In this document: one piece after another, positions 7,728-16,529 of the stretch
Numbering within the stretch: position 1 is the first letter of the stretch
Layout of the letters: every line of letters starts with the position of its first letter
Origin: Lentimicrobium sp. L6
Lineage (GTDB): Bacteria > Bacteroidota > Bacteroidia > Bacteroidales > UBA12170
Length of the DNA: 43,124 nucleotides
NCBI RefSeq assembly: GCF_013166655.1
Contig: NZ_JABKCA010000052.1
Coordinates: forward strand, 1-43,124
Direction of reading: 5' to 3'
The notes under the pieces: generated by a model
Seen by the model: the letters and a program-made list of their open reading frames with translations, nothing else
Told to the model about the DNA's origin: nothing
Database searches by the model: none
Position numbers and translations under genes: made by a program

Positions 7728-8520
7728 CTCAAATCTAGCCTATTTTCTATTACTATCAAACCAAGGATACTATCCTCAAACTTCGACTCTGCTCATTTCG
7801 AGGGGCTATCTTTCTATGCAAGGTTGATTACATCATTGGAAAACATCGATAATACTTCACAAACCTAAGCTTATTATATTTTTCGTTACCAAGGACGCTA
7901 TCCCTTCTATGGCTATCATCCTTTATATATTCAGCCAATATGGAACATCTAACTAAGCGCCGTAGGTGCGGTATTTTGGTAGCATGGTGCGAAACGAAGT
8001 GGAGCGCCATGATAGCAATAATAGAATATTTTAAAGAGCCGCTCGATGATCGGGTTGATACGAAACAGAAAGGTTAGCGGTTTGAAAAGGAGGCTTGAGC
8101 TAGGTTCTGTTGTTTACATCGTTGTGTATTTACGATGGTTACGATTTCGCACCTGCGTAAATAAGTGTATTCGCATCCAAGGACGCTATCCCCTCTAGGC
8201 TTATCATCCTTTCTATTATGCTTTGCCATATGAAACGCTTAGCAGCGACATTTCATTAGCCCAGTATAAGGGCATGCAATGACCGAAATGCTGGGATAAT
8301 GATGAACCCTAGTTTTATCTGGCCGGCCAGAGGTTCTGAATTAAAAGCTGCGTTTGCTGCCGGCTATATATCAATTTTCTTATGTGAGAAGGTGGGGTCA
8401 ATTTTATTTGAGCACCAAGAAACCCTAAAAACCAGGGAAGCCTTCCCTTTTGGGGAATGATTCCCTTATTCGCCGGTTTGCCAGCTCAACCATATTATAT
8501 TTTTCGTAATTTGCCCGATT
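7728..8520. repeat. Repeat-packed spacer before dinB
   Basis: No gene is visible in these 793 bases. The 16-mer ccaaggacgctatccc occurs at 7889-7904 and again at 8177-8192 with about 40 bases of similar downstream text, and a weaker form lies at 7761. Around 7950-8025 sits GC-richer text ('gcgccgtaggtgcgg'), and 8256-8300 holds 'agcccagtataagggc' then 'atgctggga'. Positions 8325-8364 (GGCCAGAG ... CTGCCG) resemble the element at 38816-38854. The string tattatatttttcgt occurs near 7872 and again just before dinB. Several element families appear to have landed in one another. Confidence 0.55.
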
Positions 8521-9693
8521 ATGAATGACCAGATTCCCATCAAAAAGATAATACATGTGGATATGGATGCCTTTTACGCATCGGTGGAACAAATGGATAA
8601 TCCTGAGCTACAGGGGAAACCATTAGCTGTAGGTGGTGGTGGAGAGAGGGGTGTGATTGCAGCAGCCAGCTATGAGGCTAGAGCTTATGGTGTGCGTTCT
8701 GCCATGTCTGGAGCACTTGCTCGTCGTAAATGCCCTCCTCTAATCTTTGTGAAACCTAGAATGGAACGCTATAAAGAAATCTCCAATAAAATTCAAGAGA
8801 TATTCTTTGACTATACCGATCTTGTAGAACCCTTAAGTTTGGATGAAGCCTACTTAGATGTCACAAAAAACAAGAAAAACATAAGTTCTGCTAGTAAATT
8901 AGCTAAAGAAATCCGCCAACGTATTTTTGAAGAAGTGGGATTAAGAGCATCGGCAGGAATATCTATTAATAAATTTACGGCCAAAATTGCCTCTGACATC
9001 AACAAACCCAATGGTCAAAAAACCATTATGCCCAACGCGGTTATTGCTTTCTTGGAGGAGCTCCCCATTGAAAAATTCTTTGGAGTTGGAAAAGTTACAG
9101 CTGAAAAGATGAATAGCCTAGGTATTTTCAATGGCAAAGATTTAAAAGCCCAAAGCTTAGCCTTTTTAGCAAGAAACTTTGGTAAATCGGGTAGTCACTT
9201 CCATGAAATCGTGAGAGGTATACAGCATAGTGAAGTCAGACCAAATAGGTTGAGAAAATCCATTGCTGCGGAGCGTACTTTTATTACTGACATTTCCTCA
9301 GAAAGCGATATGATTAAAAAGCTAGAACAAATAGCTGAGGAATTAGAGAGACGATTATGGAGAACCAAAGTAAAGGGGAAAACCATAACTGTTAAAATGA
9401 AGCATCATGACTTCACCATACAAAGCAGATCCAAAACCCTTAACCACTGGATCAATCAAAAAGAGGAGCTATTAATATTAGCAGTAGACTTATTACGTCA
9501 AGCCGCATTAGAAAAACCGGTGCGTCTATTGGGTATCTCTATTAGCAAATTAGATAACGAGCCCGATTTGCCTGTATCTTGGATTCAGTTGGAGATTGAG
9601 TTTCCGGGGAGAAGTATTGAAGAATTTAATAATACAAGGAAGAAAGAAGATACCACGGAGGCAATGAGACACAGAGGTGGAATGAGAGAATGA
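8521..9693 (+). CDS. dinB: DNA polymerase IV
   Basis: Y-family translesion polymerase. The catalytic carboxylates are in HVDMDAFYASVE (Asp14, Asp16) and SLDEAYLDV (Asp108, Glu109); the fingers/palm motif SYEARAYGVRSAM and the thumb helix-hairpin-helix (PIEKFFGVGKVTAEKM) follow, then the little-finger domain. QLEIEF at 356-361 fits the Q-L-x-(L/I)-x-F sliding-clamp peptide. The last 15 codons (from 9648) are not typical polymerase sequence: they lie inside the 'accacggaggcaatgagac' dispersed repeat, so the natural stop has apparently been replaced by one supplied by the repeat. No recA/umuC-type partner or LexA box is obvious upstream. The family is certain. Confidence 0.96.
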   Translation: MNDQIPIKKIIHVDMDAFYASVEQMDNPELQGKPLAVGGGGERGVIAAASYEARAYGVRSAMSGALARRKCPPLIFVKPRMERYKEISNKIQEIFFDYTDLVEPLSLDEAYLDVTKNKKNISSASKLAKEIRQRIFEEVGLRASAGISINKFTAKIASDINKPNGQKTIMPNAVIAFLEELPIEKFFGVGKVTAEKMNSLGIFNGKDLKAQSLAFLARNFGKSGSHFHEIVRGIQHSEVRPNRLRKSIAAERTFITDISSESDMIKKLEQIAEELERRLWRTKVKGKTITVKMKHHDFTIQSRSKTLNHWINQKEELLILAVDLLRQAALEKPVRLLGISISKLDNEPDLPVSWIQLEIEFPGRSIEEFNNTRKKEDTTEAMRHRGGMRE

Positions 9694-9697
9694 ATGA
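9648..9697 (+). repeat. 'accacggaggcaatgagac' repeat, copy B, overlapping the dinB end
   Basis: It matches 7529-7580 for most of its length, including the trailing 'aatgag.gaatga' text. It encodes residues about 376-390 of DinB and its stop codon, then runs on into the spacer. Confidence 0.7.
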
Positions 9698-10117
9698 ATG
9701 TTACAAGGAAGAAAAGAAGGAAGCGGACCACGAAGGGTGGAAAATATTTCCGCCTGAGCTGAATTCTTGGATGTAGGATATGAAATGTCCGATGACCGAT
9801 GTGGTCTTAAATCAACCTACATCTCTTATTGCTTAAGATTGCCACGTCGCTATACCTTACCACTCAGTGTATTGCCTCGCAATGACACATCTTCGGAGGA
9901 GATTCTACTACTGAGTTTTATATGAAACAAGTTCATGGCGAGCAAAGGAAGCCATCTCCTTAAATCAACACTTATTTCCAACAAACAAAAGCGCATAAAT
10001 ATAAGCTCTTTTCGGGGTATAAAATGACTATTTATACAAACTATTTATAAGCTATAAAAAGAAGGAATAATAGTCAAGATTTTCTATTCAAAAGGCAATA
10101 CGACATTTAAATATCTG
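9694..10117. repeat. Spacer after dinB with decayed hairpin repeat, copy B
   Basis: Positions 9874-9903 (cctcgcaatgacacatcttc and following) match 7643-7672, and 9935-9960 (catggcgagcaaaggaagcc then atctcct) corresponds to the right arm 7702-7730 with several changes. The order of elements (accac repeat, then hairpin repeat) is the same as before dinB. I see no gene. Confidence 0.55.
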
Positions 10118-10125
10118 TATATTTG
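10118..10125 (+). promoter_or_regulatory. -7 box TATATTTG of rocD
   Basis: Exact TAnnTTTG match, followed by GC; transcription would begin near 10132, leaving a leader of about 90 bases that contains the hairpin at 10157-10203. Confidence 0.55.
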
Positions 10126-10156
10126 CGCTGCAATTAAATTAATTTTATAATCCAAA

Positions 10157-10203
10157 AGACTTGTTTAAACGCTTCTAAGTAAAATGGTTAGAAAGACAAG
10201 TCT
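10157..10203 (+). promoter_or_regulatory. Two-stem hairpin in the rocD leader
   Basis: AGACTTGT (10157-10164) pairs perfectly with ACAAGTCT (10196-10203), and within it TTCTAA (10173-10178) pairs with TTAGAA (10188-10193) around a 9-base loop. The outer stem ends 18 bases before the ATG, so it could affect ribosome access or mRNA stability. No known riboswitch is recognised. Confidence 0.5.
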
Positions 10204-10221
10204 CTAAAACACACATAGCAT

Positions 10222-11445
10222 ATGTCTGAATTCATTTCTTCAAAGGAAGCCATGGAGTTGGAAGATAAGTATGGTGCACATAACTATCATCCACTACCAG
10301 TAGTATTATCTAAGGGAAAAGGAGCTAAAGTATGGGATGCAGAAGGAAAAGAATATTATGATTTCCTAAGCGCTTATTCTGCCGTTAACCAAGGGCATTG
10401 TCATCCAAAAATTGTGGAGGCATTAGTTGATCAAGCACGTACGTTAACACTAACGTCTAGAGCTTTTTATAATGATGTTTTAGGTCCTTACGAAAAGTAT
10501 ATCACTGAATATTTTGGTTTCGACAAAGTCTTACCTATGAATACTGGTGCTGAAGCTGACGAGACTGCATTAAAATTAGCTCGCAAATGGGGATATACAA
10601 AAAAAGGTATTCCAGAGAACGAAGCTAAAATCGTTGTTTGTGCCAATAATTTCCATGGTAGAACTATTACTATCATTTCTATGTCGACAGACCCAGACGC
10701 TTATAAAGGTTTTGGCCCTTATACTCCTGGTTTTGTTACTGTTCCTTATAATGATTTAGATGCCTTAGCCAACGAATTAAAAGACCCTAATGTTTGTGCA
10801 TTCTTAGTGGAGCCTATTCAAGGTGAAGCTGGTGTTTATGTACCAGACGATGGATACTTAAAGAAGTCATATGAGCTTTGCAAAGCCAATAATGTACTTT
10901 TTATTGCCGATGAGGTTCAGACAGGCATTGCCCGTACAGGTAAATTATTAGCTTGTGACCACGAAGAGGTACGCCCAGATATCTTGATCTTAGGGAAAGC
11001 CCTTTCTGGTGGTGTTATTCCTGTTTCTGCTGTTTTAGCTGATGATGACATTATGCTTTGCATTAAGCCAGGCGAACATGGTTCTACTTTTGGTGGTTTC
11101 CCATTAGCTGCAAAAGTAGCTGTTGCTGCTCTAGAAGTAGTCAAAGAAGAAAAATTAGCTGAAAGAGCTGAGTATTTAGGTGAGATTTTCCGTCGCGAAA
11201 TGAAAGCCATTGATTCTCCTATGATTTCTTTAGTAAGAGGTCGTGGTTTATTAAATGCAGTTATTATTAAGCCAAAAAATGGAAAAGAAGCTTGGGATGT
11301 ATGTATGAAGATGAGAGATTTAGGTGTTTTAGCTAAGCCAACTCACGGAGATATCATCCGTTTTGCTCCTCCTTTGGTTATCACAGAAGAACAATTAATG
11401 GCAGCTATTGCCTTAATTAAAGAAGCTATTGTTTCATTTGAATAG
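10222..11445 (+). CDS. rocD: Ornithine--oxo-acid aminotransferase
   Basis: Fold-type I PLP enzyme that transfers the delta-amino group of ornithine to 2-oxoglutarate, giving glutamate semialdehyde, in arginine/ornithine breakdown and proline synthesis. Visible motifs: [17 protein letters not shown] (107-123), the phosphate/ring contacts [23 protein letters not shown] with Asp230, and the Schiff-base lysine Lys259 in [10 protein letters not shown]-terminal [19 protein letters not shown] and the 407-residue length are those of ornithine rather than acetylornithine aminotransferases. It stands alone between a promoter with a structured leader and a strong terminator, so it is a single-gene transcript. 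Confidence 0.93.
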   Translation: MSEFISSKEAMELEDKYGAHNYHPLPVVLSKGKGAKVWDAEGKEYYDFLSAYSAVNQGHCHPKIVEALVDQARTLTLTSRAFYNDVLGPYEKYITEYFGFDKVLPMNTGAEADETALKLARKWGYTKKGIPENEAKIVVCANNFHGRTITIISMSTDPDAYKGFGPYTPGFVTVPYNDLDALANELKDPNVCAFLVEPIQGEAGVYVPDDGYLKKSYELCKANNVLFIADEVQTGIARTGKLLACDHEEVRPDILILGKALSGGVIPVSAVLADDDIMLCIKPGEHGSTFGGFPLAAKVAVAALEVVKEEKLAERAEYLGEIFRREMKAIDSPMISLVRGRGLLNAVIIKPKNGKEAWDVCMKMRDLGVLAKPTHGDIIRFAPPLVITEEQLMAAIALIKEAIVSFE

Positions 11446-11470
11446 TCATTCTTCTTAGTATAGAATATAG

Positions 11471-11500
11471 AGCCATCGGATTTTTCGGTGGCTTTTTTTT
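11471..11500 (+). terminator. Rho-independent terminator of rocD
   Basis: AGCCATCG (11471-11478) pairs with CGGTGGCT (11486-11493, one G-T pair), loop of 7, followed by an uninterrupted T-tract (11493-11500), 26 bases after the rocD stop. Confidence 0.85.
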
Positions 11501-11921
11501 ATATTTCTTACCAAAAATGACTGCTCTTATCATAAAAATCATTTTCAGTATATTTATAAATTTCAATACAAAAGGTTTTCTTTGCAAAATCAGGCTTTTT
11601 GCTTGCACTAAAACATCATAGTCCGGAAATTCTATAATATTATATTTCTACCAGTTTTACTGAATTTAATGCAAATCCAATACTGTCCAAAATAATTTTT
11701 AGATTAAAAAAAAGATTCTTCATTTCTTTGGCTGAGAACGACAGTGTTTTACAAGGTAAAGAAGAAGCTGTTTACTATTTGCAATATCAAAAACGAAGGA
11801 GAGTTCTTCTCTCTTTCTGTTTTAAAAAATTAATACTTTCGCCTCTAAATCGAAAAGTTGCATTTACTACTTGAATTTAAGTTCTTTATGATGGAGTAAA
11901 TGGGCTAACATTTGAAGCACC
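11501..11921. other. Spacer between convergent units; nothing recognised
   Basis: About 420 AT-rich bases without a credible gene. A near -7 match on the plus strand (TACTTTCG, about 11833) occurs in 'aattaatactttcgcctc', so a short RNA from here is conceivable but has no further support. Confidence 0.3.
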
Positions 11922-13091
11922 TTACTGATTGCGTTTAGTAACCTTCCAAATACCAGATTTCACTCCTTTTGAGAAACGAAAGAAACCAATAAACAAAGCC
12001 AAGTTCATGCTATAGAAATGGGTGATAAAACGGAGGAATCTAGAGTTAAAGCTGAGTTTTTTTAATAAAGAATCTAGCAGTGGAATAAAAAATCCGGCTA
12101 TCTGAATACTAAAAGCCAATTGGTAAAATGGGGTATTCCAGAGTAAAGCGGAGCTCAGCAAACTAATGAGTAAGAAAAATGGACCTAGCCACCGTAGTAC
12201 TTTATGTGATAAGAAAGTGAATGCCACACCGTTATTCATAGGCCAGAGTAGGTGACCAAACCATTTCAGGTTTTGAAAGTTCCCAGTAGCGATTCTTATT
12301 TTACGAATTAATTCAATTTTCAGGTCATTACTCACATCTTCAAAAACCTTAGCTTCTAGGTTATTAACACTCAGCTTTCCCTTTTCAAAAATCTTCATAT
12401 TGATATAAAAATCATCAACCAAAGCATTGGAGGGAACCTGACTATAATCCTCTCGACGAATAGCATAACAACCACCGAAAGGGCCCATCATACTACCCCA
12501 TACCAAAGACTCGTATTGCTTAATGTAAACTTCTCGGGAAATATAGGCTTTCTCCTGATGACTGATTCCTTCTTTTTTCAATCCCCTGTTAATCATATTT
12601 GTATCTACCAAACCAATATTCTCATCGGTAAAAGGGCGTGCAATTTCCAATAAGGTATTCTCATCGAAGATCACATTAGCATCAGTTAGTATCAGGATAG
12701 AACCCTTAGACAGATGAAACAAATCATTTACTACATTCTGCTTTCCTCTGCGCTTGCTATAGGCATTAAATATGAGATTGGGATGTTTATCAGCATAGGA
12801 TTGAATAATTACATTGGTATCATCATCAGAATTATCAGAGCCAATTAATAGCTCAAATTTAGCAATTGGATAATTACTCTTGAAAACACTTTCTATCTTT
12901 TCCGCTATGACTGCTTCTTCATTAAATGCAGATACCAAAATAGACATCTTCGGTAACTCATCATCAGAAAGCTCTGGATAATTAAAGGTTTTTCCCTTAG
13001 CTAAAAATTTTATTAATAAAGGAAAGAAAACATAACTATGAAAAATCATGAGTACAGAGAGCCAAAACAATATTTGGAGGATCATCATCAT
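11922..13091 (-). CDS. Membrane-associated family 2 glycosyltransferase
   Basis: The 389 residues start with a membrane segment (4-27), then a GT-A domain: KMSILVSAFNEE (49-60), nucleotide-binding SDNSDDD (85-91), and TDANVIFD in the place of the DxD motif (136-143). GPFGGCYAIRRE and ALVDDFYI are followed by RKIRIATGNFQNL, the counterpart of the QxxRW-type acceptor motif of processive enzymes. Two or three hydrophobic segments end the protein. This layout is shared with polysaccharide synthases such as IcaA-type and cellulose/hyaluronan-like enzymes; sugar and product cannot be read. Its ATG overlaps the stop of the upstream glycosyltransferase by four bases, indicating translational coupling. 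Confidence 0.87.
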   Translation of the reverse strand: MMMILQILFWLSVLMIFHSYVFFPLLIKFLAKGKTFNYPELSDDELPKMSILVSAFNEEAVIAEKIESVFKSNYPIAKFELLIGSDNSDDDTNVIIQSYADKHPNLIFNAYSKRRGKQNVVNDLFHLSKGSILILTDANVIFDENTLLEIARPFTDENIGLVDTNMINRGLKKEGISHQEKAYISREVYIKQYESLVWGSMMGPFGGCYAIRREDYSQVPSNALVDDFYINMKIFEKGKLSVNNLEAKVFEDVSNDLKIELIRKIRIATGNFQNLKWFGHLLWPMNNGVAFTFLSHKVLRWLGPFFLLISLLSSALLWNTPFYQLAFSIQIAGFFIPLLDSLLKKLSFNSRFLRFITHFYSMNLALFIGFFRFSKGVKSGIWKVTKRNQ

Positions 13092-14281
13092 AAGCTCTTA
13101 TAAAAATTGATCAAGGATTGAGTAATCACTTTATTATCAAATTCCTTCTTTACAAATTCGTAGGCATTTCGTCCCATGGAATCGAAAAGCTCTTTATTCT
13201 CTACTAATTCTATAATTTTAGCTGCAAACTCATCAGGCTCGTCGGCAATCATCAACTCTTTTCCATCTACTGCAGGATTTCCTTCAGCGCCAATTTTCGT
13301 AGTCACTTGAGCCTTTCCTAAAGCCATGCCCTCCACTATTTTTATTCTCATTCCACTACCCGATAATAACGGAACTACGCCTATAGCTTTGCTGTTCATA
13401 AACTCAATAGCACTCTCTACTTCACCTATATAAACTAAGTTCTTCACCTTCATGGTTTTTATCCAATCTGGGGCATTTCTCCCTGCCAAATAAAACTTCA
13501 GATGAGGATGTTTCTTCACCACTATAGGCCAGATTTTATCAAAAAACCAAAGTAATCCTTCTTGGTTTGGTGGCCAATCGAGCGCTCCAATATGGAATAC
13601 TGATGGAAATTCTTGTTTACTGGTATTTAATTTACTACCAAGGACATCAAAACCCGTTGGTGTGGTATGAACAGGAATCTTACACCCTAAAGACTGGAGT
13701 ATTTTTCCATCTCTAGAAGTGATAGGAATCATGGCATCAAACTCATTCAACTGTTTTATTTCCAGCTTTTTTATCCTTTTAGCTAGGTTTGAAAAATAAT
13801 AATTCTTTGGAAAAGAAGCATTCTTGGCTGTTCTTTCCCATATTTCAAATTCTAAATTATGAGCACGCATAGATACTTTTGCATTGGAATGGGCTCTAAT
13901 GGAAGGCATATACATTCCCATATAACTTCCTTCCAATTGTATCACATCATATTCCTCCTCATCTAATAATAATTCTAATCTATCTCTAAACTTTTCCGTA
14001 TAAAATCGCTCAGCAATATAAGCTTTATCAGAAAAGAAAAGGTTTTTTAGTGCCCCAATAGGAGAAATGAGAGCAGGAGTATCCACACCAACAAAACGAA
14101 TAGTTCTACTTAGTTCGAGAGGGAGCTGATCGAGTCTGAAATAGTGTTTGGAGGTATTCATAGTCAGAATATCTACTTGATGTCCAAGCTTCACAAAATT
14201 GCGTGCTAAGGTTAAGGTAGCAATACTACCTCCATCTTTTGGAGGGTAAGGTATTTTATTGACTATGATTAATATCCGCAT
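13088..14281 (-). CDS. Family 4 (GT-B fold) glycosyltransferase
   Basis: A cytosolic or membrane-peripheral sugar transferase. The N-terminus MRILIIVNKIPYPPKDGGS is the standard first strand and glycine loop of this group. The C-terminal half has FHIGALDWPPNQEG, FYLAGRNAP, the acceptor/donor motif around VVPLLSGSGMRIKIVEGMALGK with the essential glutamate, and IGAEGNP. I start at ATG 14281: the frame is open to an ATG at 14317, but a TATCTTTG -7 box lies between the two (14300-14307), and the extra 12 residues precede the beta strand without family likeness. The product is 397 residues. First gene of a two-gene operon, probably for surface polysaccharide. Confidence 0.88.
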   Translation of the reverse strand: MRILIIVNKIPYPPKDGGSIATLTLARNFVKLGHQVDILTMNTSKHYFRLDQLPLELSRTIRFVGVDTPALISPIGALKNLFFSDKAYIAERFYTEKFRDRLELLLDEEEYDVIQLEGSYMGMYMPSIRAHSNAKVSMRAHNLEFEIWERTAKNASFPKNYYFSNLAKRIKKLEIKQLNEFDAMIPITSRDGKILQSLGCKIPVHTTPTGFDVLGSKLNTSKQEFPSVFHIGALDWPPNQEGLLWFFDKIWPIVVKKHPHLKFYLAGRNAPDWIKTMKVKNLVYIGEVESAIEFMNSKAIGVVPLLSGSGMRIKIVEGMALGKAQVTTKIGAEGNPAVDGKELMIADEPDEFAAKIIELVENKELFDSMGRNAYEFVKKEFDNKVITQSLINFYKSL

Positions 14282-14299
14282 GCTACTGTTTTGGGTGAG

Positions 14300-14307
14300 C
14301 AAAGATA
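14300..14307 (-). promoter_or_regulatory. -7 box TATCTTTG before the GT4 gene
   Basis: Read on the minus strand, TATCTTTG is an exact TAnnTTTG match 18 bases before the ATG at 14281. If real, the transcript starts inside the longer reading frame, which rules out the start at 14317. Confidence 0.5.
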
Positions 14308-14446
14308 AAATTTTCAATCTGTTTTATAGAAAAATTAAGAATAAATCGGTGTTTTCCGCAGTAATTAAAATCCAATTTAAAAGAAACCAAGTCGAATTAC
14401 ACTAGCTATTAGATAAATATGAGGGAAAAGTGAAGAAAGCTAAGAC

Positions 14447-15865
14447 CTAAATACTAGCCATAAAGTGAATAAAGAAACCACTCTCACCCATTTTATTAAA
14501 GGAATACTCTAATCGGAATACTATATCATAATAGGTGACCATATTTAAGCCCATTCCATATCCCCATAACCATTTATTCTGTAGATCATTTTCGTATTCA
14601 ACTTCTCCAGGTACCCAACCTCCATCACTATATAAACTTAAATAAACTGCCCACGGAATTTTATTGAATTTGTCGGTAGGGATAAATTTAAGTGTTGAAA
14701 CTTGCTGAGGAACCAATGAAAATTTCAATTCTCCTTTCAGGATAAAATAATTTTGACCATCGACAACGTAATATTCATAGCCTCGCACAAAATCTCTGCC
14801 ATAACCTACTCCATAATTCAAGAAATAGGGCTGTTCGCCTCCACTACCAACACGCGCAATTATGCCTTCGGAATAATAAAATCTTTTATTAAGCTTCCAA
14901 TATTTCCTAGCATTTATTTTGACACTCAGAATATTTATATCAGATCCTTTGAAGAATCCCATTCCTGTTTTCTCAATTAATAAATCGAGGTAATATCCTT
15001 TTAAAGGGAAGGTACGATAGTCTCTATGATCATTCTTAAAATAATAATTGATCTTAAAATATTGAGCTCGACTACGGTTTCCATTATAAAAATCAGGATT
15101 GATCTCAAAAACAGTATCCGCATAAATATGATCGTTATAACTCAACTCTACGCTATGTGTATTATAAATATCAGGGCGGTGTCCCAAAGTAATATATCCT
15201 GAATATCCTTTATGAGCATAATCGTCCACCAACTTCACTCTTTGAACTTTGTTGCCTACCGTTCCGTAAGAGACTTCGTGGTTCTTTGTCTGATTGAATC
15301 CAAATTCCAAACCTATGGTTTCTTTCTTATCTATATAAGGCACAGAATAACTAAAGCCCAACTTTTCATCATAACCAAATTGCAATAATATTTTTAAGTT
15401 CTCGCGCTTTCCTCTAAAATTCTCCCAATTGAGGAACATTCCATAATTGATTTTACTAAAATCTTTGGTTTCCCACCAAGCATTTAAGTTTCTTTCGGCC
15501 AATTCAAAAATAGGCAAAGGCCATATATACCAACGCTCTATCACTTTATAGCTTACCACATGTCTTTTTATACCATTAGAGGAGCTTAAAGAATCGATAA
15601 CATCCACAAAATTAAACAGTGATGTATTCATTAAGTTCTCTCGGCTTTGTTCTAATATTCCTTGATAAGCAGAAATCCCAATGGTATCTCCAGGTTTAAA
15701 AGTGATTTCCCGTAAAAGGATGTTATCTCTCGTTACCTTATTTCCTATCAACTGTAAATCTTGAATAATGATTAAAGTATCTTGAGCAGATTTAAGCTCT
15801 TGTGCCCTCAGAGAGTAGAGGGACAATAAAAACACTGAAATAAGGAGCAAGATATGATATCGCAT
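14447..15865 (-). CDS. Omp85/BamA-TamA family outer-membrane protein with one POTRA domain
   Basis: Signal peptide at 1-21 (MRYHILLLISVFLLSLYSLRA), then one POTRA-like module (about 30-95: IIIQDLQLIGNKVTRDNILL, REITFKPGDTI, NLMNTSLFNFVDV), then an aromatic-rich beta barrel of about 340 residues (FGYDEKLGFSYSVPYID, GYSGYITLGHRPDIY, GYGRDFVRGYEYYV). True BamA has five POTRAs and is about twice as long, so this is a short paralogue; secretion, adhesion or lipid roles are known for such proteins and none can be chosen. The barrel ends in isoleucine rather than phenylalanine. It begins one base after the CBS-domain gene, making a three-gene unit with rsgA. Confidence 0.85.
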   Translation of the reverse strand: MRYHILLLISVFLLSLYSLRAQELKSAQDTLIIIQDLQLIGNKVTRDNILLREITFKPGDTIGISAYQGILEQSRENLMNTSLFNFVDVIDSLSSSNGIKRHVVSYKVIERWYIWPLPIFELAERNLNAWWETKDFSKINYGMFLNWENFRGKRENLKILLQFGYDEKLGFSYSVPYIDKKETIGLEFGFNQTKNHEVSYGTVGNKVQRVKLVDDYAHKGYSGYITLGHRPDIYNTHSVELSYNDHIYADTVFEINPDFYNGNRSRAQYFKINYYFKNDHRDYRTFPLKGYYLDLLIEKTGMGFFKGSDINILSVKINARKYWKLNKRFYYSEGIIARVGSGGEQPYFLNYGVGYGRDFVRGYEYYVVDGQNYFILKGELKFSLVPQQVSTLKFIPTDKFNKIPWAVYLSLYSDGGWVPGEVEYENDLQNKWLWGYGMGLNMVTYYDIVFRLEYSFNKMGESGFFIHFMASI

Positions 15866-15866
15866 T

Positions 15867-16529
15867 CTAGATGTTTAAGTAGTTCATGAGTGAGTCGTAG
15901 CGTTCTGTTAAACTTTCGTTTAGTTCAGTTTCAGTATAAGATGCTTTTATTTCGTAGTTATATCTTGAGAAGGTTTGAAGTACAGGTTCAATATCTATAG
16001 AATTCAACTTTATGGTGACTTCTATTTTTGTTGATTCAGCAAAGGTACTTACAAACAAATTGAGAATCTTTATGTTATTGGTTTCAACTATTTGAGCTAT
16101 TTCGGAAAGAGAATAGTCATGGATATTCATCATTAAAACGATAATACCTCCTGGATTACTGAGACTTGTAATCTTAGCCAAACGAGCTGCTAAATCACTC
16201 ACCAAAATGCTTCCTAAATAAATTTCATTTTGATCCACCACCGGAACTAAAGTTAGATGATGCTCATGTATCAGCTCTAAAACTTCAAACAAATGTTGTT
16301 CTGAATGCACCGAGATATTAACATTAGCAATGGGGTGTCCTCCAATGGCCTCCTCAAATCTATTATAGGAATAAATATCATCTTCACTGATTAATCCAAT
16401 ATAGGTTTCTGCATTCACGATAGGTAAATGCGTCACTTTATACTCCTCCATTAAACTCAATCCGAGCATGCCAGTATCGGAAGTTTTAAGCGGAACAATA
16501 GTATTTGTTATGAGTTCGTGTGCCAGCAT
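15867..16529 (-). CDS. CBS-domain pair protein with ACT-like C-terminus
   Basis: Two CBS motifs (about 1-60, with THLPIVNAETYIGLISEDDI; 70-118, with LTLVPVVDQNEIYLGSILVSDL) form a likely adenine-nucleotide-binding Bateman module, followed by an ACT-like region (about 127-205: GGIIVLMMNIHDYSLSEIAQ, then KIEVTIKLNS). The layout is that of AcuB-like proteins of 215-225 residues. Its ATG comes directly after the rsgA stop without a spacer. A CBS protein before an Omp85 gene recurs in Bacteroidota, often with NAD kinase and uppS in between; here these two are absent. The ligand and target are unknown. Confidence 0.85.
   Translation of the reverse strand: MLAHELITNTIVPLKTSDTGMLGLSLMEEYKVTHLPIVNAETYIGLISEDDIYSYNRFEEAIGGHPIANVNISVHSEQHLFEVLELIHEHHLTLVPVVDQNEIYLGSILVSDLAARLAKITSLSNPGGIIVLMMNIHDYSLSEIAQIVETNNIKILNLFVSTFAESTKIEVTIKLNSIDIEPVLQTFSRYNYEIKASYTETELNESLTERYDSLMNYLNI

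Noticed and set aside
7828-8010. 60-codon minus-strand frame in the lpxH-dinB spacer
   Set aside because: Lies wholly in repeat-type sequence (around the gcgccgtaggtgcgg element); no start context or family pattern.
11501-11921. A small RNA or gene remnant between rocD and the glycosyltransferases
   Set aside because: Only a one-mismatch -7 box; no terminator, hairpin or coding pattern was found.
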